From the NCBI GenBank assembly GCA_026388185.1, contig JAPLKG010000003.1:62001-126000 (forward strand): a stretch of DNA of 64,000 nucleotides, read 5' to 3'. The stretch's first letter is position 1. Every line of letters starts with the position of its first letter. This document shows, in pieces, positions 42,763 to 51,487 of this stretch. Source of the stretch: Candidatus Eisenbacteria bacterium. Lineage in GTDB: Bacteria; Eisenbacteria; RBG-16-71-46; JAFGJU01. The notes beneath the pieces are model-generated. The model had not been told where the DNA came from, ran no database searches, and saw nothing but the letters and a program-made list of their open reading frames with translations. Both the position numbers and the translations under genes were made by a program.

Positions 42763-45700
42763 CTAGCGCAGCAACACCATCTTACGCAAGGCCGTCTTGC
42801 TCCCGGCCTCAAGCCTGCATACGTAGATTCCTGAAGCCACGGCCATTCCAGATTCGTCTTCCCCGTTCCACGTGGCGTTGTGCCTGCCTGCAGACATGCT
42901 CTCCTGCACGAGTGTTCTCACGACTTTGCCGGATATGTCGTAGATTCTCAGGGAAACCCTGGCCTGTTCGTCCAACCCGAATTCTATACGAGTCACGGGA
43001 TTGAACGGATTCGGATGATTCTCCAGCAGACCAAACTTGGCGACCTCCGCAATCGGATTCACGCCCATGGGGCTACTTATGGTGAAGATGGCATCGCTGA
43101 TATCTTCCGCAGTGTTCAGAGAGCCGTCGTACGCGACAATCTTCACGACACAACTGTCCGAAGGCGTGTCCGGAACCGTCCAGGCATAGACAGAATCGTT
43201 CGCCTCTCCCGTCGCAACTGTGTATGGGAAGGTCGCGCCGGCGTTGATAGAGTAGTAGATGCTCACTGAATCGACGCCGATGTTGTCCGAGGCAATCCAC
43301 CTGATGGTATCCGGAGAATCTGAGTAGAAGACCTCGCCGCCGTTCGGCCTGACCACTGTTATGGACGGCGATGTTGTGTCTGGTGGAGGAGCTATGGTGA
43401 AGAGGGCATCGCTCACGTCTTCTGTCTCATTGAGGGAGCTGTCGTACGCGACCACCTTGACCACGCAACTGTCCGAAGGTGTGTCCGGAACCGTCCACGT
43501 GAAGGTGGAGTCGTTCGCCTCCCGCGTGGCAATCGTGTAGGGGAAGGAGGCTCCGCCGTCGGTAGAATAGTATATGCTGACAGAATCCACGGTCGCGTTA
43601 TCACCGGCAATCCACCCGATCTGCTGCTCAGTGTCGACTTCCCATTCCTCACCGCCATTAGGAGAGGTCACGGCGATGCTCGGCGGCTGATAGTCCTGGG
43701 GCGCGAGGAGCCAGTCCACGACTCTCTTAATGACTGTCGCGCGGTTATTAGGAGCCGTACCGTTTGCAACCGCCTCGAACGGGAAAGCAAAGAACACAAC
43801 CTTGTACGCCGCGGTTCCCGAGGCGGGATACCGCAAGGCGCCAGGATTGGAGGTCGAGTTTGTCAAGATCGCACCGGCATTGGGCCCGGGAGTGACGTCG
43901 TCGGAGTAGTTGTAGAAGGGATAACTCGTGGTCAAACTCAGACCGTTTGATATCGGATCGCCGGAAACACCCGTCTCGGAGGTGCTGGCGACATCCGGGA
44001 TGAAATCCTGGACGTGGAGGTAGTTCTGTGCGAACGTTTCGAATCTCTCAGTCAAGTAGTCCTGCGACGAGAAGAAAAGCGTGCCACCGGCGTTCAGATA
44101 GCTCTGCAAGTTCGTCTCGTCCAGACCCGTGAGCGTGACGCTCGACTGCAAAGACGTGAACCAGATCACGATTTCTCTCTTGTTTAGCTCGGAGAGCGAC
44201 GGCGAACCCTGTGTTTTCACTACCCAATTCGCGTAGGTGTAGCCGTTCGCATCCAGGGCCGCCTTGTAGTAGCTCTCGTAGGAGGACCCGCCATCATCGT
44301 CGACGAGAAGAATCGGCGCCACACCAACCTGAATTGTGACAGTCGCCGTCGTATCGTAGCTCGCCCCGATGATGGTCAGTGTGAACGTCACCACGTGGGC
44401 GGGGGGAGTGCCCGACGAGGCGGTGAAAGCGTAAGACGTATTGCTCGTGGCCTTCCCATCCAGAGCCATGTCCGAATACGTAGAGTAGTTATTGGAAATC
44501 GTGATGTACGAATCCGTTGTGGAAAGGAACGCAGATACATTGGTTACGGGCAGACCCCAGTTTTTCAACGTCACAGGCATCGTTACGCTCTCGCCGGCAT
44601 CGACCACGCCGTTGTTGTTGCCGGTCGGATCGTGGATCACGTGCGAGTAATACTTCACGATCGGCCCGTCCAGCCAGCCCAGGTGCCCGGGAGTGAAGGC
44701 GCAGAGGAGTGTATCCGTTTGCTGCAACCTCATCATGCACCCCACTGCTTGAGAGTTGCAGTATTGGCAATTGCCGTTGTTGATGCCGTGGCTGCAAAGA
44801 CCACAGCTCGTGCACCCACCGTAGCCGGCCTGATAGTACTCATCGCAGGCCCAGAAAACATGACCAGTCTCGTGGGAGAAGACGCCGTTGAAATCAGGCC
44901 AACCGTCGTTTCTATAGAGAAGGTTTACGTACCCGCCAAAGTAGGCCCACGCAAAGTAGTTATCCGTAAAGCGAGTAGAAGCGGGCGAGGGATTGTACTC
45001 GATGAACGCTGAGAAGGCCCAGTCGGTACCGTAATTTGATCTCGCCCACGTATCGTAAGCACGCACCCTGTCCAGGTGAGAACCTGAGGAGTAGCCGAAG
45101 CTCGCCATTATTTCTGCGATCCAGTCGGGCGCGTCAGAGGAAGAATGAAGTATGGGCTCGTAGCCGGTCTGGCATCGCACGTCCGTGCCTGGGTAGTAGT
45201 AGACCGTAAAAGAGAGGGGTTTCCCGTAGCGGGCGGCCTTGTTGGACCACCAAGAAAGACCTGACGTCGCGCTGTTGACGGCGTAAGTCACGGCGCTGGT
45301 CGTCCACGTGTATGTGTTCGGGTCCATCGAGCCGTCGCTTTCCACAAAGAACAGAGTCACCGTGACCGTGCCAATCATGTCATCACTGTTGCCCAGGGCG
45401 GCGAGCGCAGGGCTGAGACCGGAGAGCCCCTTTACTCCCTTGTCAGCATCAAAACCGACTGAACGAAGGTTCTCGAGGTACGCGTCTACGTCAAGAGGCG
45501 GGGCATCCCACGCGTCATTTATGAGCGGTGTCAACTCCGTCTCTCCTCGCAGCTCTTGTGCCTCTCTCGCCTCTTCCATCTCCTGTCTTAGTTGACCCGA
45601 GACGACCGAGTTGAAGAACCGCACATGTGCGAGCGTGACTTCATCCATTCCCGCAAGCATTGCCTCTGGAACGGGCTCTGTAAAGACGCCCTTTACTCCC

Positions 45701-45975
45701 GGCAACGCCGCGACCGTAGAAGAAAGCTCGGGCGGCACCCAACCCAACATCACCCCTGGAGGAAAGGCCACCGCAACGCGTGCACCGGTGCCCTGGACGG
45801 CGTCCCTGACGGATGCGAATGTTCGCGCGTCGTCTGTGGTCAGAAGCACCAGCGAGTAACCAACCATCCAGTCTTGGGAGACCTGTTGTGAGCTTACAGA
45901 GGCAGAAGCACTGAGAGGCAGGAGACAAGCGACACATAGAAGCACACTCGTGGAGAGACGCAACACCCGACGCAC
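42763..45975 (-). CDS. Large secreted HExxH protein with tandem Ig repeats and FlgD-like C-terminus
   Basis: 1070 aa, GTG start with GGAGGTGTAAC upstream. A signal peptide is followed by an N-terminal region, then FSHETGHVFWACDEYY (His368, Glu369, His372, Asp378), a zinc-metallopeptidase-type site. A Cys-rich loop follows (CTSCGLCSHGINNGNCQYC). A GATase-like/ThuA-like domain follows (ILLVDDDGGSSYESYY then GGTLFFSSQDYL). Two 105-residue repeats (SPNGGEEWEV..., RPNGGEVFYS...) of Ser/Thr-rich Ig type precede the FlgD-like end (HPNPFNPVTRIEFGLD). Probably an extracellular protease or gliding/adhesion protein; the zinc site is not proven active. Confidence 0.82.
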   Translation of the reverse strand: MRRVLRLSTSVLLCVACLLPLSASASVSSQQVSQDWMVGYSLVLLTTDDARTFASVRDAVQGTGARVAVAFPPGVMLGWVPPELSSTVAALPGVKGVFTEPVPEAMLAGMDEVTLAHVRFFNSVVSGQLRQEMEEAREAQELRGETELTPLINDAWDAPPLDVDAYLENLRSVGFDADKGVKGLSGLSPALAALGNSDDMIGTVTVTLFFVESDGSMDPNTYTWTTSAVTYAVNSATSGLSWWSNKAARYGKPLSFTVYYYPGTDVRCQTGYEPILHSSSDAPDWIAEIMASFGYSSGSHLDRVRAYDTWARSNYGTDWAFSAFIEYNPSPASTRFTDNYFAWAYFGGYVNLLYRNDGWPDFNGVFSHETGHVFWACDEYYQAGYGGCTSCGLCSHGINNGNCQYCNSQAVGCMMRLQQTDTLLCAFTPGHLGWLDGPIVKYYSHVIHDPTGNNNGVVDAGESVTMPVTLKNWGLPVTNVSAFLSTTDSYITISNNYSTYSDMALDGKATSNTSYAFTASSGTPPAHVVTFTLTIIGASYDTTATVTIQVGVAPILLVDDDGGSSYESYYKAALDANGYTYANWVVKTQGSPSLSELNKREIVIWFTSLQSSVTLTGLDETNLQSYLNAGGTLFFSSQDYLTERFETFAQNYLHVQDFIPDVASTSETGVSGDPISNGLSLTTSYPFYNYSDDVTPGPNAGAILTNSTSNPGALRYPASGTAAYKVVFFAFPFEAVANGTAPNNRATVIKRVVDWLLAPQDYQPPSIAVTSPNGGEEWEVDTEQQIGWIAGDNATVDSVSIYYSTDGGASFPYTIATREANDSTFTWTVPDTPSDSCVVKVVAYDSSLNETEDVSDALFTIAPPPDTTSPSITVVRPNGGEVFYSDSPDTIRWIASDNIGVDSVSIYYSINAGATFPYTVATGEANDSVYAWTVPDTPSDSCVVKIVAYDGSLNTAEDISDAIFTISSPMGVNPIAEVAKFGLLENHPNPFNPVTRIEFGLDEQARVSLRIYDISGKVVRTLVQESMSAGRHNATWNGEDESGMAVASGIYVCRLEAGSKTALRKMVLLR
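43082..43690. repeat. 315-bp tandem repeat in the HExxH gene
   Basis: Two copies begin at 43082 and 43397, each encoding an Ig-like module. Large blocks are identical at the DNA level (for example GCATCGCT and GTGTCCGGAACCGTCCA), pointing to fairly recent duplication. Confidence 0.85.
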
Positions 45976-46031
45976 GTTACACCTCCGTTTTGCATCTGTC
46001 TATTCACTGCTAACGCCAAGGAATCACACAG

Positions 46032-46060
46032 ATTATACCACTAAAGCCCGCGATTTACCA
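46032..46060 (-). promoter_or_regulatory. Promoter for the HExxH gene
   Basis: On the minus strand TGGTAA (46060-46055), 17 bases, and a perfect TATAAT (46037-46032), about 60 bases before the GTG start. The -35 is weak. Confidence 0.55.
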
Positions 46061-46154
46061 GCGAAAAACGAATTGCAGTGGATCAATTGTATGGATGCCT
46101 CACCAGGAGACGATAGCCTACGAGTCGTCCTGATTTCAAGGAGTCGTGCCGATC

Positions 46155-47300
46155 TCAGGATGAACGAGCAAGAGGTTCAGCGCCAGCCTTTCCTAACGAA
46201 GACATAATCTCGACTGCCGCGGCAAGCACGGTCGTCTCTGCCAGCTCCTCCATCTTGGAACCGGGGGCGGTGAGCGCTCTCACTCGGTCTGTGCGCGGTG
46301 CCCAGCGAAGGGGATCGGTGGGTCCGAAAAGCGCGAGCGTGGGACAACCTACGGCCGCAGCAACGTGAAGGACCCCGGTGTCATTGCAGATGAATAGCGA
46401 GAGTCTCTTAATGAGGGCGGCGACTCTGCCGATGCTCTCGCCGGTTAGGACTGCGGGAACAAATTCCAGCTCCTTCAGCATGGCGTCAACCAGCTCTGAA
46501 TCGGACGGACCTCCTATCACGACTATCTGAGCTCCCTGGTCTGTGTGCAGTGCCTTCGCGACGCCGGCAAACCTCGAAGCCGGCCACCGATTATTCGTCT
46601 TCCCTGCTCCCGGATGGACGCCGACAATGACCACCCGGCCTCCCGGGCGAAGCGAACGTTCTAACATAAACTTGACCGCGAACTTTTCGTCCTCTTCGGT
46701 CGGCACCATTATCGGAGAGAGGTCCGCCGTCGTCACTCCAAAACGTTCGAGGAGCCTGAGGCCGAGCTTCGTCTGGTGCTCGCCTTCATCACCAAGCGGA
46801 ACCGTGACGTGAAACGCTCTGTCAACAAACGCCAGGCCGTAGCTCTCGCCGCTGTAGCTGACCCTGTATCGAGCCGAGCTGGCGAGGCAGAGCAGAGAAC
46901 TCGTGACGGAGAAAGAAACAGTCGAGAGCACGACGCAGATGTCGAAATCCCTCCTCCGGAGGGCACGGATGAATCTGATTAGGGCGAGGGGACTTTTTCT
47001 GAAGGCCCTCTTATCGTAGACAAGGACTTCGTCCACGTGTGGATTGTTGCGCACGACGGCCTCGTTCTCACGGCTAGCGAGAAGCGTCAGCCGGCTCTTG
47101 GGCAGGCTCTGCCTCAGCGCTCTCAGGCAGGGAGTGGCAAGAAGCATGTCACCCATCTGATTCTGTTGGCGAACGACGAGTATCCTTGCGTTTGGACCGC
47201 AGAGTTCAAAGGGGTTCTCACTGATGGTGTGAGTCTTCAATAATCTGAAGAAGAGCGCAGCCAAAGTCAGCCTGAGTCTTCTGGATGGTCTGCTTCCCAA
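46155..47300 (-). CDS. GT9-family (heptosyltransferase-like) glycosyltransferase
   Basis: 381 aa. ILVVRQQNQMGDMLLATPCL is the N-terminal GT9 start (R-x-x-x-x-GD-x-L-x-x-P). IVGVHPGAGKTNNRWPASRF and FICNDTGVLHVAAAVGCPTL are the ADP-sugar-binding motifs of WaaF/WaaC-type enzymes, with FGPTDPLRWAP after. The first 40 residues are more basic and hydrophobic than usual. It likely adds a heptose or similar sugar to the lipopolysaccharide core. It is separated from the glycan locus by about 7 kb, and a weak promoter-like pair lies at 47459-47487. Confidence 0.88.
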   Translation of the reverse strand: MGSRPSRRLRLTLAALFFRLLKTHTISENPFELCGPNARILVVRQQNQMGDMLLATPCLRALRQSLPKSRLTLLASRENEAVVRNNPHVDEVLVYDKRAFRKSPLALIRFIRALRRRDFDICVVLSTVSFSVTSSLLCLASSARYRVSYSGESYGLAFVDRAFHVTVPLGDEGEHQTKLGLRLLERFGVTTADLSPIMVPTEEDEKFAVKFMLERSLRPGGRVVIVGVHPGAGKTNNRWPASRFAGVAKALHTDQGAQIVVIGGPSDSELVDAMLKELEFVPAVLTGESIGRVAALIKRLSLFICNDTGVLHVAAAVGCPTLALFGPTDPLRWAPRTDRVRALTAPGSKMEELAETTVLAAAVEIMSSLGKAGAEPLARSS

Positions 47301-47595
47301 CGGCCTGCTTCCCCACGCTCCATTTCACGATGGTTCACGGCGATGCCCGAGACACATCGGCACGCCTCGGTTCCCACTTTCCTCACCGGCTCCCCGTTGC
47401 ACCAGACATCGCTCGCGACGTGATTCGGCGCTTTCCCACGGCGACGGGGGCCTTTTTTACCGTAACGGACGCTATTGCCGTTGTCAAGCCGGCGTCTCGT
47501 TGGCTACCAGTGATCGGAGCGGCGCCCGGGCAACCAAGCCAACAGGGGCAGGTGTCGGGTGATTACCATCACTGCACACGGGCACGACTCCCGGC

Positions 47596-47784
47596 TTACC
47601 CCTGCACAATCCAGCCTCGCCCGGTCTCCTCTCCATCACCCATCGCAACCGCCACAATCGCACACGCGATCCAGTCCGACAACTTATTCGTCTCCCTCGC
47701 ACGCTCACACCACAGATTGACACCCGCCGACACGCAAGCGGGTACCACCAACGACAGCAGCACAACAACAATCAGCTTCTTCAC
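47596..47784 (-). CDS. Small exported protein of the triplicated cassette (unit C)
   Basis: 62 aa, GTG start with AAAGGAGG six to seven bases upstream, 16 bases after the stop of the large partner. A signal peptide ends at CVSA (MKKLIVVVLLSLVVPACVSA), leaving about 42 residues with WCERARETNKLSDWIACAIV. The matching protein of unit A has ACEYAAETGKLADWLWCGMI in the same place, with Cys and Trp conserved. No known family recognised. Confidence 0.65.
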   Translation of the reverse strand: MKKLIVVVLLSLVVPACVSAGVNLWCERARETNKLSDWIACAIVAVAMGDGEETGRGWIVQG

Positions 47785-47800
47785 GGCAACTCACCTCCTT

Positions 47801-48370
47801 TCACCTGGTCTCTCGGTAGGTAGTGTCCTCGATCGCCCCGACCACCTCGAACTCAACTATGTCCTCCATCCGAAAACTACCCTCAGCAAACTTAACCACA
47901 CCGCACGGCCGCCCTGCGTCCTCCTTACTCCAAACCGACTTTCTCGTCACGACCACCGGCTTCTTCCTCGCGTCATACACCTCCGTCTGCATCAGGTCGG
48001 GCGTGAACAAACATGCCTCACTCTCGTAGCGCTTCCCGCCCTTGTCGATCAACACAATCCTAGTGCTCTTGGTGAACACTACCTTTTCAACCGCACCAAA
48101 CTTTATCGAGAAACCCAACCACACACCCGGCTCAGCAACCATAACCCCGTACATCTTCGCAGCCTCTACCCCAGCCGGTATCTTCGACAGCACATCAGCA
48201 AGCCTAACCAGGCGCCACGCCTTAAACTCAGAATACATCTCCCATCCACCACCGCCAGCCATCCACACCACCGCACCCTTCTCCCCCACACGGAAACCAC
48301 CATCACCACACGGCGCCCACAACACCATTAGGCAAACAACGATCAACACCGCTCCCATCGCTCTCCTCAT
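47801..48370 (-). CDS. Secreted protein of unknown family, cassette unit C
   Basis: 189 aa with a signal peptide (AMGAVLIVVCLMVLWAPCG). The body has a pattern shared with the copies at 48884-49462 and 49859-50425: VEKVVFTKSTRIVLIDKGGK, ESEACLFTPDLMQTEVYDAR, and FAEGSFRMEDIVEFEVVGAI. The conserved core ends in DTTYRETR. No motif of a known enzyme is visible; a beta-rich secreted domain is likely. It is followed by its small partner. Confidence 0.65.
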   Translation of the reverse strand: MRRAMGAVLIVVCLMVLWAPCGDGGFRVGEKGAVVWMAGGGGWEMYSEFKAWRLVRLADVLSKIPAGVEAAKMYGVMVAEPGVWLGFSIKFGAVEKVVFTKSTRIVLIDKGGKRYESEACLFTPDLMQTEVYDARKKPVVVTRKSVWSKEDAGRPCGVVKFAEGSFRMEDIVEFEVVGAIEDTTYRETR

Positions 48371-48687
48371 CTCGCACTACTCCCTCCAACCCCGGTCCGA
48401 TCAACAACACCCTTGAACATGTGGGCTCCACCGCTCGAGATGACATCTGGATCCTAGCACTCGCAACCTGTGACCTGGTCGCACCAATCTTCTTGTATCG
48501 CACAACTCGTGCCAGGACGCAACTAATGTTGTGATATTGCCGCGATCCCTACCTACTCGCCCGTCAACGAGTTATGTGACCGAGTAAATGCCCGCACTCA
48601 TCGCGACCCACGCCCGCCCACTCAGTTTTGCGACCAAAGTCACCAGTCAGCGTGGGAGAGGTACAACTCTGTGAAACGCAACGCAGT
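48371..48687. other. Upstream region of unit C
   Basis: About 320 bases without a gene. The 25 bases at 48386-48410 match 50442-50467 upstream of unit A with one indel, so a piece of the shared upstream element is kept; the 108-bp element of units A and B is not found here. Confidence 0.5.
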
Positions 48688-48858
48688 TCAGTGGGTACGA
48701 GATAGCCACGTTCTTGGCGACCTGGGTAACAGATTTTTGTCTTCTCTGATCTTGTTCCAAACAGAAGGGCGCGTTTGGCGAGAACCAAGCGCGCCCTGTT
48801 TGTTCGGATTCTGTCCCTCTCTTCTCTCGAAAAGGCCGGCCACCACAGCACGCTTCAT
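48688..48858 (-). pseudogene. Remnant of the small partner gene in unit B
   Basis: GGAGGTGGGTTGGC then ATG matches the ribosome site and start of the small genes in units A and C (both AGGTG-G/A-GTT...), and the first few residues (MKRAVVAG) are like theirs. After that the frame reads LFERREGQNPNKQGALGSRQ without a signal peptide or the Cys/Trp block, so the gene appears to be disrupted by a deletion or replacement. Confidence 0.5.
48766..48797. terminator. Strong hairpin after unit B
   Basis: AGGGCGCG (48766-48773) pairs with CGCGCCCT (48790-48797), and the inner bases TTGG/CCAA extend the stem. The sequence past it on the minus strand is TCTGTTTGG, a weak U-tract. Confidence 0.6.
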
Positions 48859-48883
48859 GCCAACCCACCTCCTCTCACTCCAG

Positions 48884-49462
48884 CTACATCCCTCCTCCGT
48901 CCGCGATCGCTCCAACAACCTCAAAACCCACTATGTCACCCAGCTTCACACTCCCCGCCCGGAACTTCACCGCGCCACACGGCCCCCAACGGTCCGACCC
49001 GCACCACACAGCATTACGCGACACAACAACCGGCGACGTCCTCGAGTCATACACGCTCGTCTGCGACCGATCCGGCCAGAAACACACCCCCTCACTCTCA
49101 ACCCTCTTCCCCTCTCTGTCCCTCACAACGATCTTCGTGTTCCTAGTGAACGTCACACTCTTAACATGAACAAGGTCCACTCGAAAAGCCAACCACACAC
49201 CCTCATTCTTCGCTATCTCCTCAAACACCAGCCACCCAACAACCCTGTCCGGCCTCCCCTCAACAGACTTCCGGAGCCTCTCACGATCGAACAGCCGAAA
49301 CCCGATCACCCTCCACGAGCTGTCCGGCGCCGCCCAACTCACTCTCTTCTCATCAGCTCTCCAAGCCTCGACGTCGCCACACGGAACAACAAGCCCCAGG
49401 AACCCACCGACCACAAGAGCAACACCCACACACGCACACAACACAGAACGCGACAGTCCCAT
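48884..49462 (-). CDS. Secreted protein of unknown family, cassette unit B
   Basis: 192 aa from MGLSRSVLCACVGVALVVGG, which has GGAGGGAGGTGG upstream; the longer frame to 49546 runs into the duplicated upstream DNA. It has a signal peptide, then a body with VKSVTFTRNTKIVVRDREGK, ESEGVCFWPDRSQTSVYDSR and FRAGSVKLGDIVGFEVVGAI. Length and blocks match units A and C. The first 30 residues after the signal differ most. Function unknown. Confidence 0.65.
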   Translation of the reverse strand: MGLSRSVLCACVGVALVVGGFLGLVVPCGDVEAWRADEKRVSWAAPDSSWRVIGFRLFDRERLRKSVEGRPDRVVGWLVFEEIAKNEGVWLAFRVDLVHVKSVTFTRNTKIVVRDREGKRVESEGVCFWPDRSQTSVYDSRTSPVVVSRNAVWCGSDRWGPCGAVKFRAGSVKLGDIVGFEVVGAIADGGGM

Positions 49463-49482
49463 CTCGAGCCACCTCCCTCCAG

Positions 49483-49590
49483 CCCCCTGAGAATGCAAGC
49501 CGGCGCGATGAGTGCGCGCGATCGACCACCGCACGCCCATCACCAACTCGACCTTTCAGCGAGCCAAGACGCGCCGGCCACCAATCACAC
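49483..49590. repeat. 108-bp upstream repeat, copy 2
   Basis: By hand, 101 of 108 positions match copy 1 at 50467-50574. It lies just before unit B, in the same position relative to the start codon as copy 1 relative to unit A, so it is probably a duplicated promoter or leader. Confidence 0.9.
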
Positions 49591-49644
49591 GCTGCACCAG
49601 GAAGACTGGCTGACGCCAGTTTTCCTCATGCAACAGCCGCACGG

Positions 49645-49842
49645 TCAATACTGCCAATCAACCGGGATACCGTCACCACTATCCGCCTGAATACAACGCA
49701 CTACGAGGATCATCCCGCACCACAACCAGTCAGCTAACTTTCCGGTCTCCGCAGCATACTCGCACGCCAGCGGCAGCGCCACAGCCACACCAACCGGCAC
49801 CAAAAACGACAGCAGCAGAACCACAAGAATCACCTTTCTCAC
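49645..49842 (-). CDS. Small exported protein of the triplicated cassette (unit A)
   Basis: 65 aa from GTG 49842, with GAGGAGGTGG upstream, 16 bases after the stop of its large partner, the same spacing as in unit C. A signal peptide (VRKVILVVLLLSFLVPVGVA) is followed by ACEYAAETGKLADWLWCGMI and a polar tail (QADSGDGIPVDWQY). The open frame continues upstream to 49935 but lacks a site. Unknown family. Confidence 0.62.
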   Translation of the reverse strand: MRKVILVVLLLSFLVPVGVAVALPLACEYAAETGKLADWLWCGMILVVRCIQADSGDGIPVDWQY

Positions 49843-49858
49843 ACCAACCCACCTCCTC

Positions 49859-50425
49859 TCACTCAGTATCTCGATACGTGCTGTCCCCGACCGCACCCAC
49901 CACCTCAAACTCGACGACGTCCTTAGGACGCACACTGCCCTCAGCGAACTTCGCAGTCCCTAGAGCCGTCGTATCGGCAGCCCGACAGTACACAGAGTGC
50001 ATCGTCACAACCACGCTCATCTTCCGCGTGTCATACACCTGGCTCTGCGCCTCATCCGGACAGAAGAACAACCCCTCACTCTCGTGACGATTCCCCTTCC
50101 TATCCACCACAACGATCTTCGCACCCTTCGTGAACACCACCTTCCGCACACTCCTAAACCCCACACCAAACTTCAGCCACTCACCAGGCTCCTTAACCAT
50201 CAACTCAATCAGCCTAAGCCCCTCCTGACCAGCAGGTCTCTCAGGCATCACCATGGGCAATTTCTCAACAGCCCACCTACCGAAACCACCAACCGCCCAC
50301 CCCTCTCCGGCCGGAACCCACACCTTCGCACCCTTCTCACTCACGTAGAACCTGGCATCACACAACGACACAAGCGACGCCACCACCAACGGCGTCACAA
50401 TCAACATCAGCCCCAGCTTCCTCAT
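49859..50425 (-). CDS. Secreted protein of unknown family, cassette unit A
   Basis: 188 aa with a signal peptide (LGLMLIVTPLVVASLVSLCD). The body repeats the shared blocks: VRKVVFTKGAKIVVVDRKGN, ESEGLFFCPDEAQSQVYDTR and FAEGSVRPKDVVEFEVVGAV, then DSTYRDTE. Units A and C are closest. The chain is moderately basic and beta-rich in appearance. Followed by its small partner after 16 bases. No known family recognised. Confidence 0.65.
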   Translation of the reverse strand: MRKLGLMLIVTPLVVASLVSLCDARFYVSEKGAKVWVPAGEGWAVGGFGRWAVEKLPMVMPERPAGQEGLRLIELMVKEPGEWLKFGVGFRSVRKVVFTKGAKIVVVDRKGNRHESEGLFFCPDEAQSQVYDTRKMSVVVTMHSVYCRAADTTALGTAKFAEGSVRPKDVVEFEVVGAVGDSTYRDTE

Positions 50426-50466
50426 CCCTCACTCCTTCCTACCAACCCCGGTCCGATCAACCAACA

Positions 50467-50574
50467 CCCCCTGAGAATGCAAGCCGGCGCGACGAGCACG
50501 CGCGATCGACCACCGCACGCCCATCACCAACTCGACCTTTCAGCGAGCCAAGACACGCCGGCAACCAGCCACAC
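50467..50574. repeat. 108-bp upstream repeat, copy 1
   Basis: Direct repeat of 49483-49590, 984 bases apart and in the same orientation. It sits immediately upstream of unit A and carries no ORF. Confidence 0.9.
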
Positions 50575-51487
50575 GCAACGCAACAATGCGCCACGAAACA
50601 AGCTGTGCTCCACGAGATCGCGCCAGGCAACAGAACCTCGCCGCAAAAGATCGTGCCGCACGAAGCTCGCACCCTACTCGGTGCGACAATATCACTTATT
50701 TAGAGTACCCCGTAGAACAGATGCTTCCTCAGCAACCGCCACGCGGCTAGCAGAGCCGTTCTCCAGGCACGAGTCACCCACGCCGGGCTCGCGCCGTCCC
50801 ACCACATCAGCACCGGTCACACACCTCCCTAGGCGTCACGCCAAGAGATCGCTTGGATTCACCTGCACAGTGGCCGCGTGCGTCTCCCCGTCTCCTTATC
50901 CCCCTTCCCTCTCTGTCCGCTCCACCTGTTCTGTCGACTGAGCGGGTCAGGGGCGGGGCAGGGTGACCTTAAAGAGCGGCGACGATGGAGGTCTTGGGAC
51001 GGTAAACTCGGAAGTCCCTCGTGTGCGCATCATCCGTGCTCTCTTACCGCAATCGCTCTGGTTGCAGTTGCGGGGTCACCCTTTGAACCCCGGTTGCTGT
51101 GGAACACCAACCGCTGTCAAGCACTTCAAAACTGTCTTCAATGCAGAAAATGACCTCGTTTGATCTGCCGAGCATATTATTGCACATACGCAAATACTTG
51201 TCAATAGGAAAGTGCCGCGCCCCGTGTCGCCTTCGCGTGCGGCCGGTTTTGCCCACTCGGCTGACGACGCGAATGAGCGCAATGGCTAAAACCAACGCCT
51301 CGGGCAAGCCCGCGGTGTCTCCGCTGAACCCACAGCACGCCACCGAGCCGACTACGCCCTTGCCGACGCCGACACCGCCTGCAAATGACTCCAGTCGGCA
51401 CGGCCAACTGTTGCCGAAACTCGTCATTAGCGATACAATCCCATCGACCGCATCGTGCCGGGAGCGTCTCGTCCGTGGGGAGTAACC
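50575..51487. other. Long intergenic region
   Basis: About 900 bases between unit A and the methyltransferase pair. Several open frames exist but lack ribosome-binding sites and familiar motifs. A GTGATATTG-type sequence near 50684-50692 (minus strand) is echoed on the plus strand at 48531-48539. No RNA gene was recognised. Confidence 0.5.

Noticed and set aside
47459-47487. TTGACA-N17-TACGGT on the minus strand before the GT9 gene
   Set aside because: The -10 box matches at only three positions; too weak to list as a promoter.
48671-49690. Plus-strand open frame of 339 codons
   Set aside because: A shadow of units B and A, with the same skewed composition and no start signal.
49997-50941. 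Long plus-strand open frame across unit A and its upstream region
   Set aside because: Its composition is Pro/His/Thr/Arg-rich low complexity caused by strand skew, with no ribosome site and overlap with the better-supported minus-strand genes.
50800-51160. Possible tRNA or tmRNA, from GGTTCAAA-like text
   Set aside because: The bases form a plain CGGGG/CCCCG hairpin with a 12-base loop; no anticodon arm or acceptor stem could be built.
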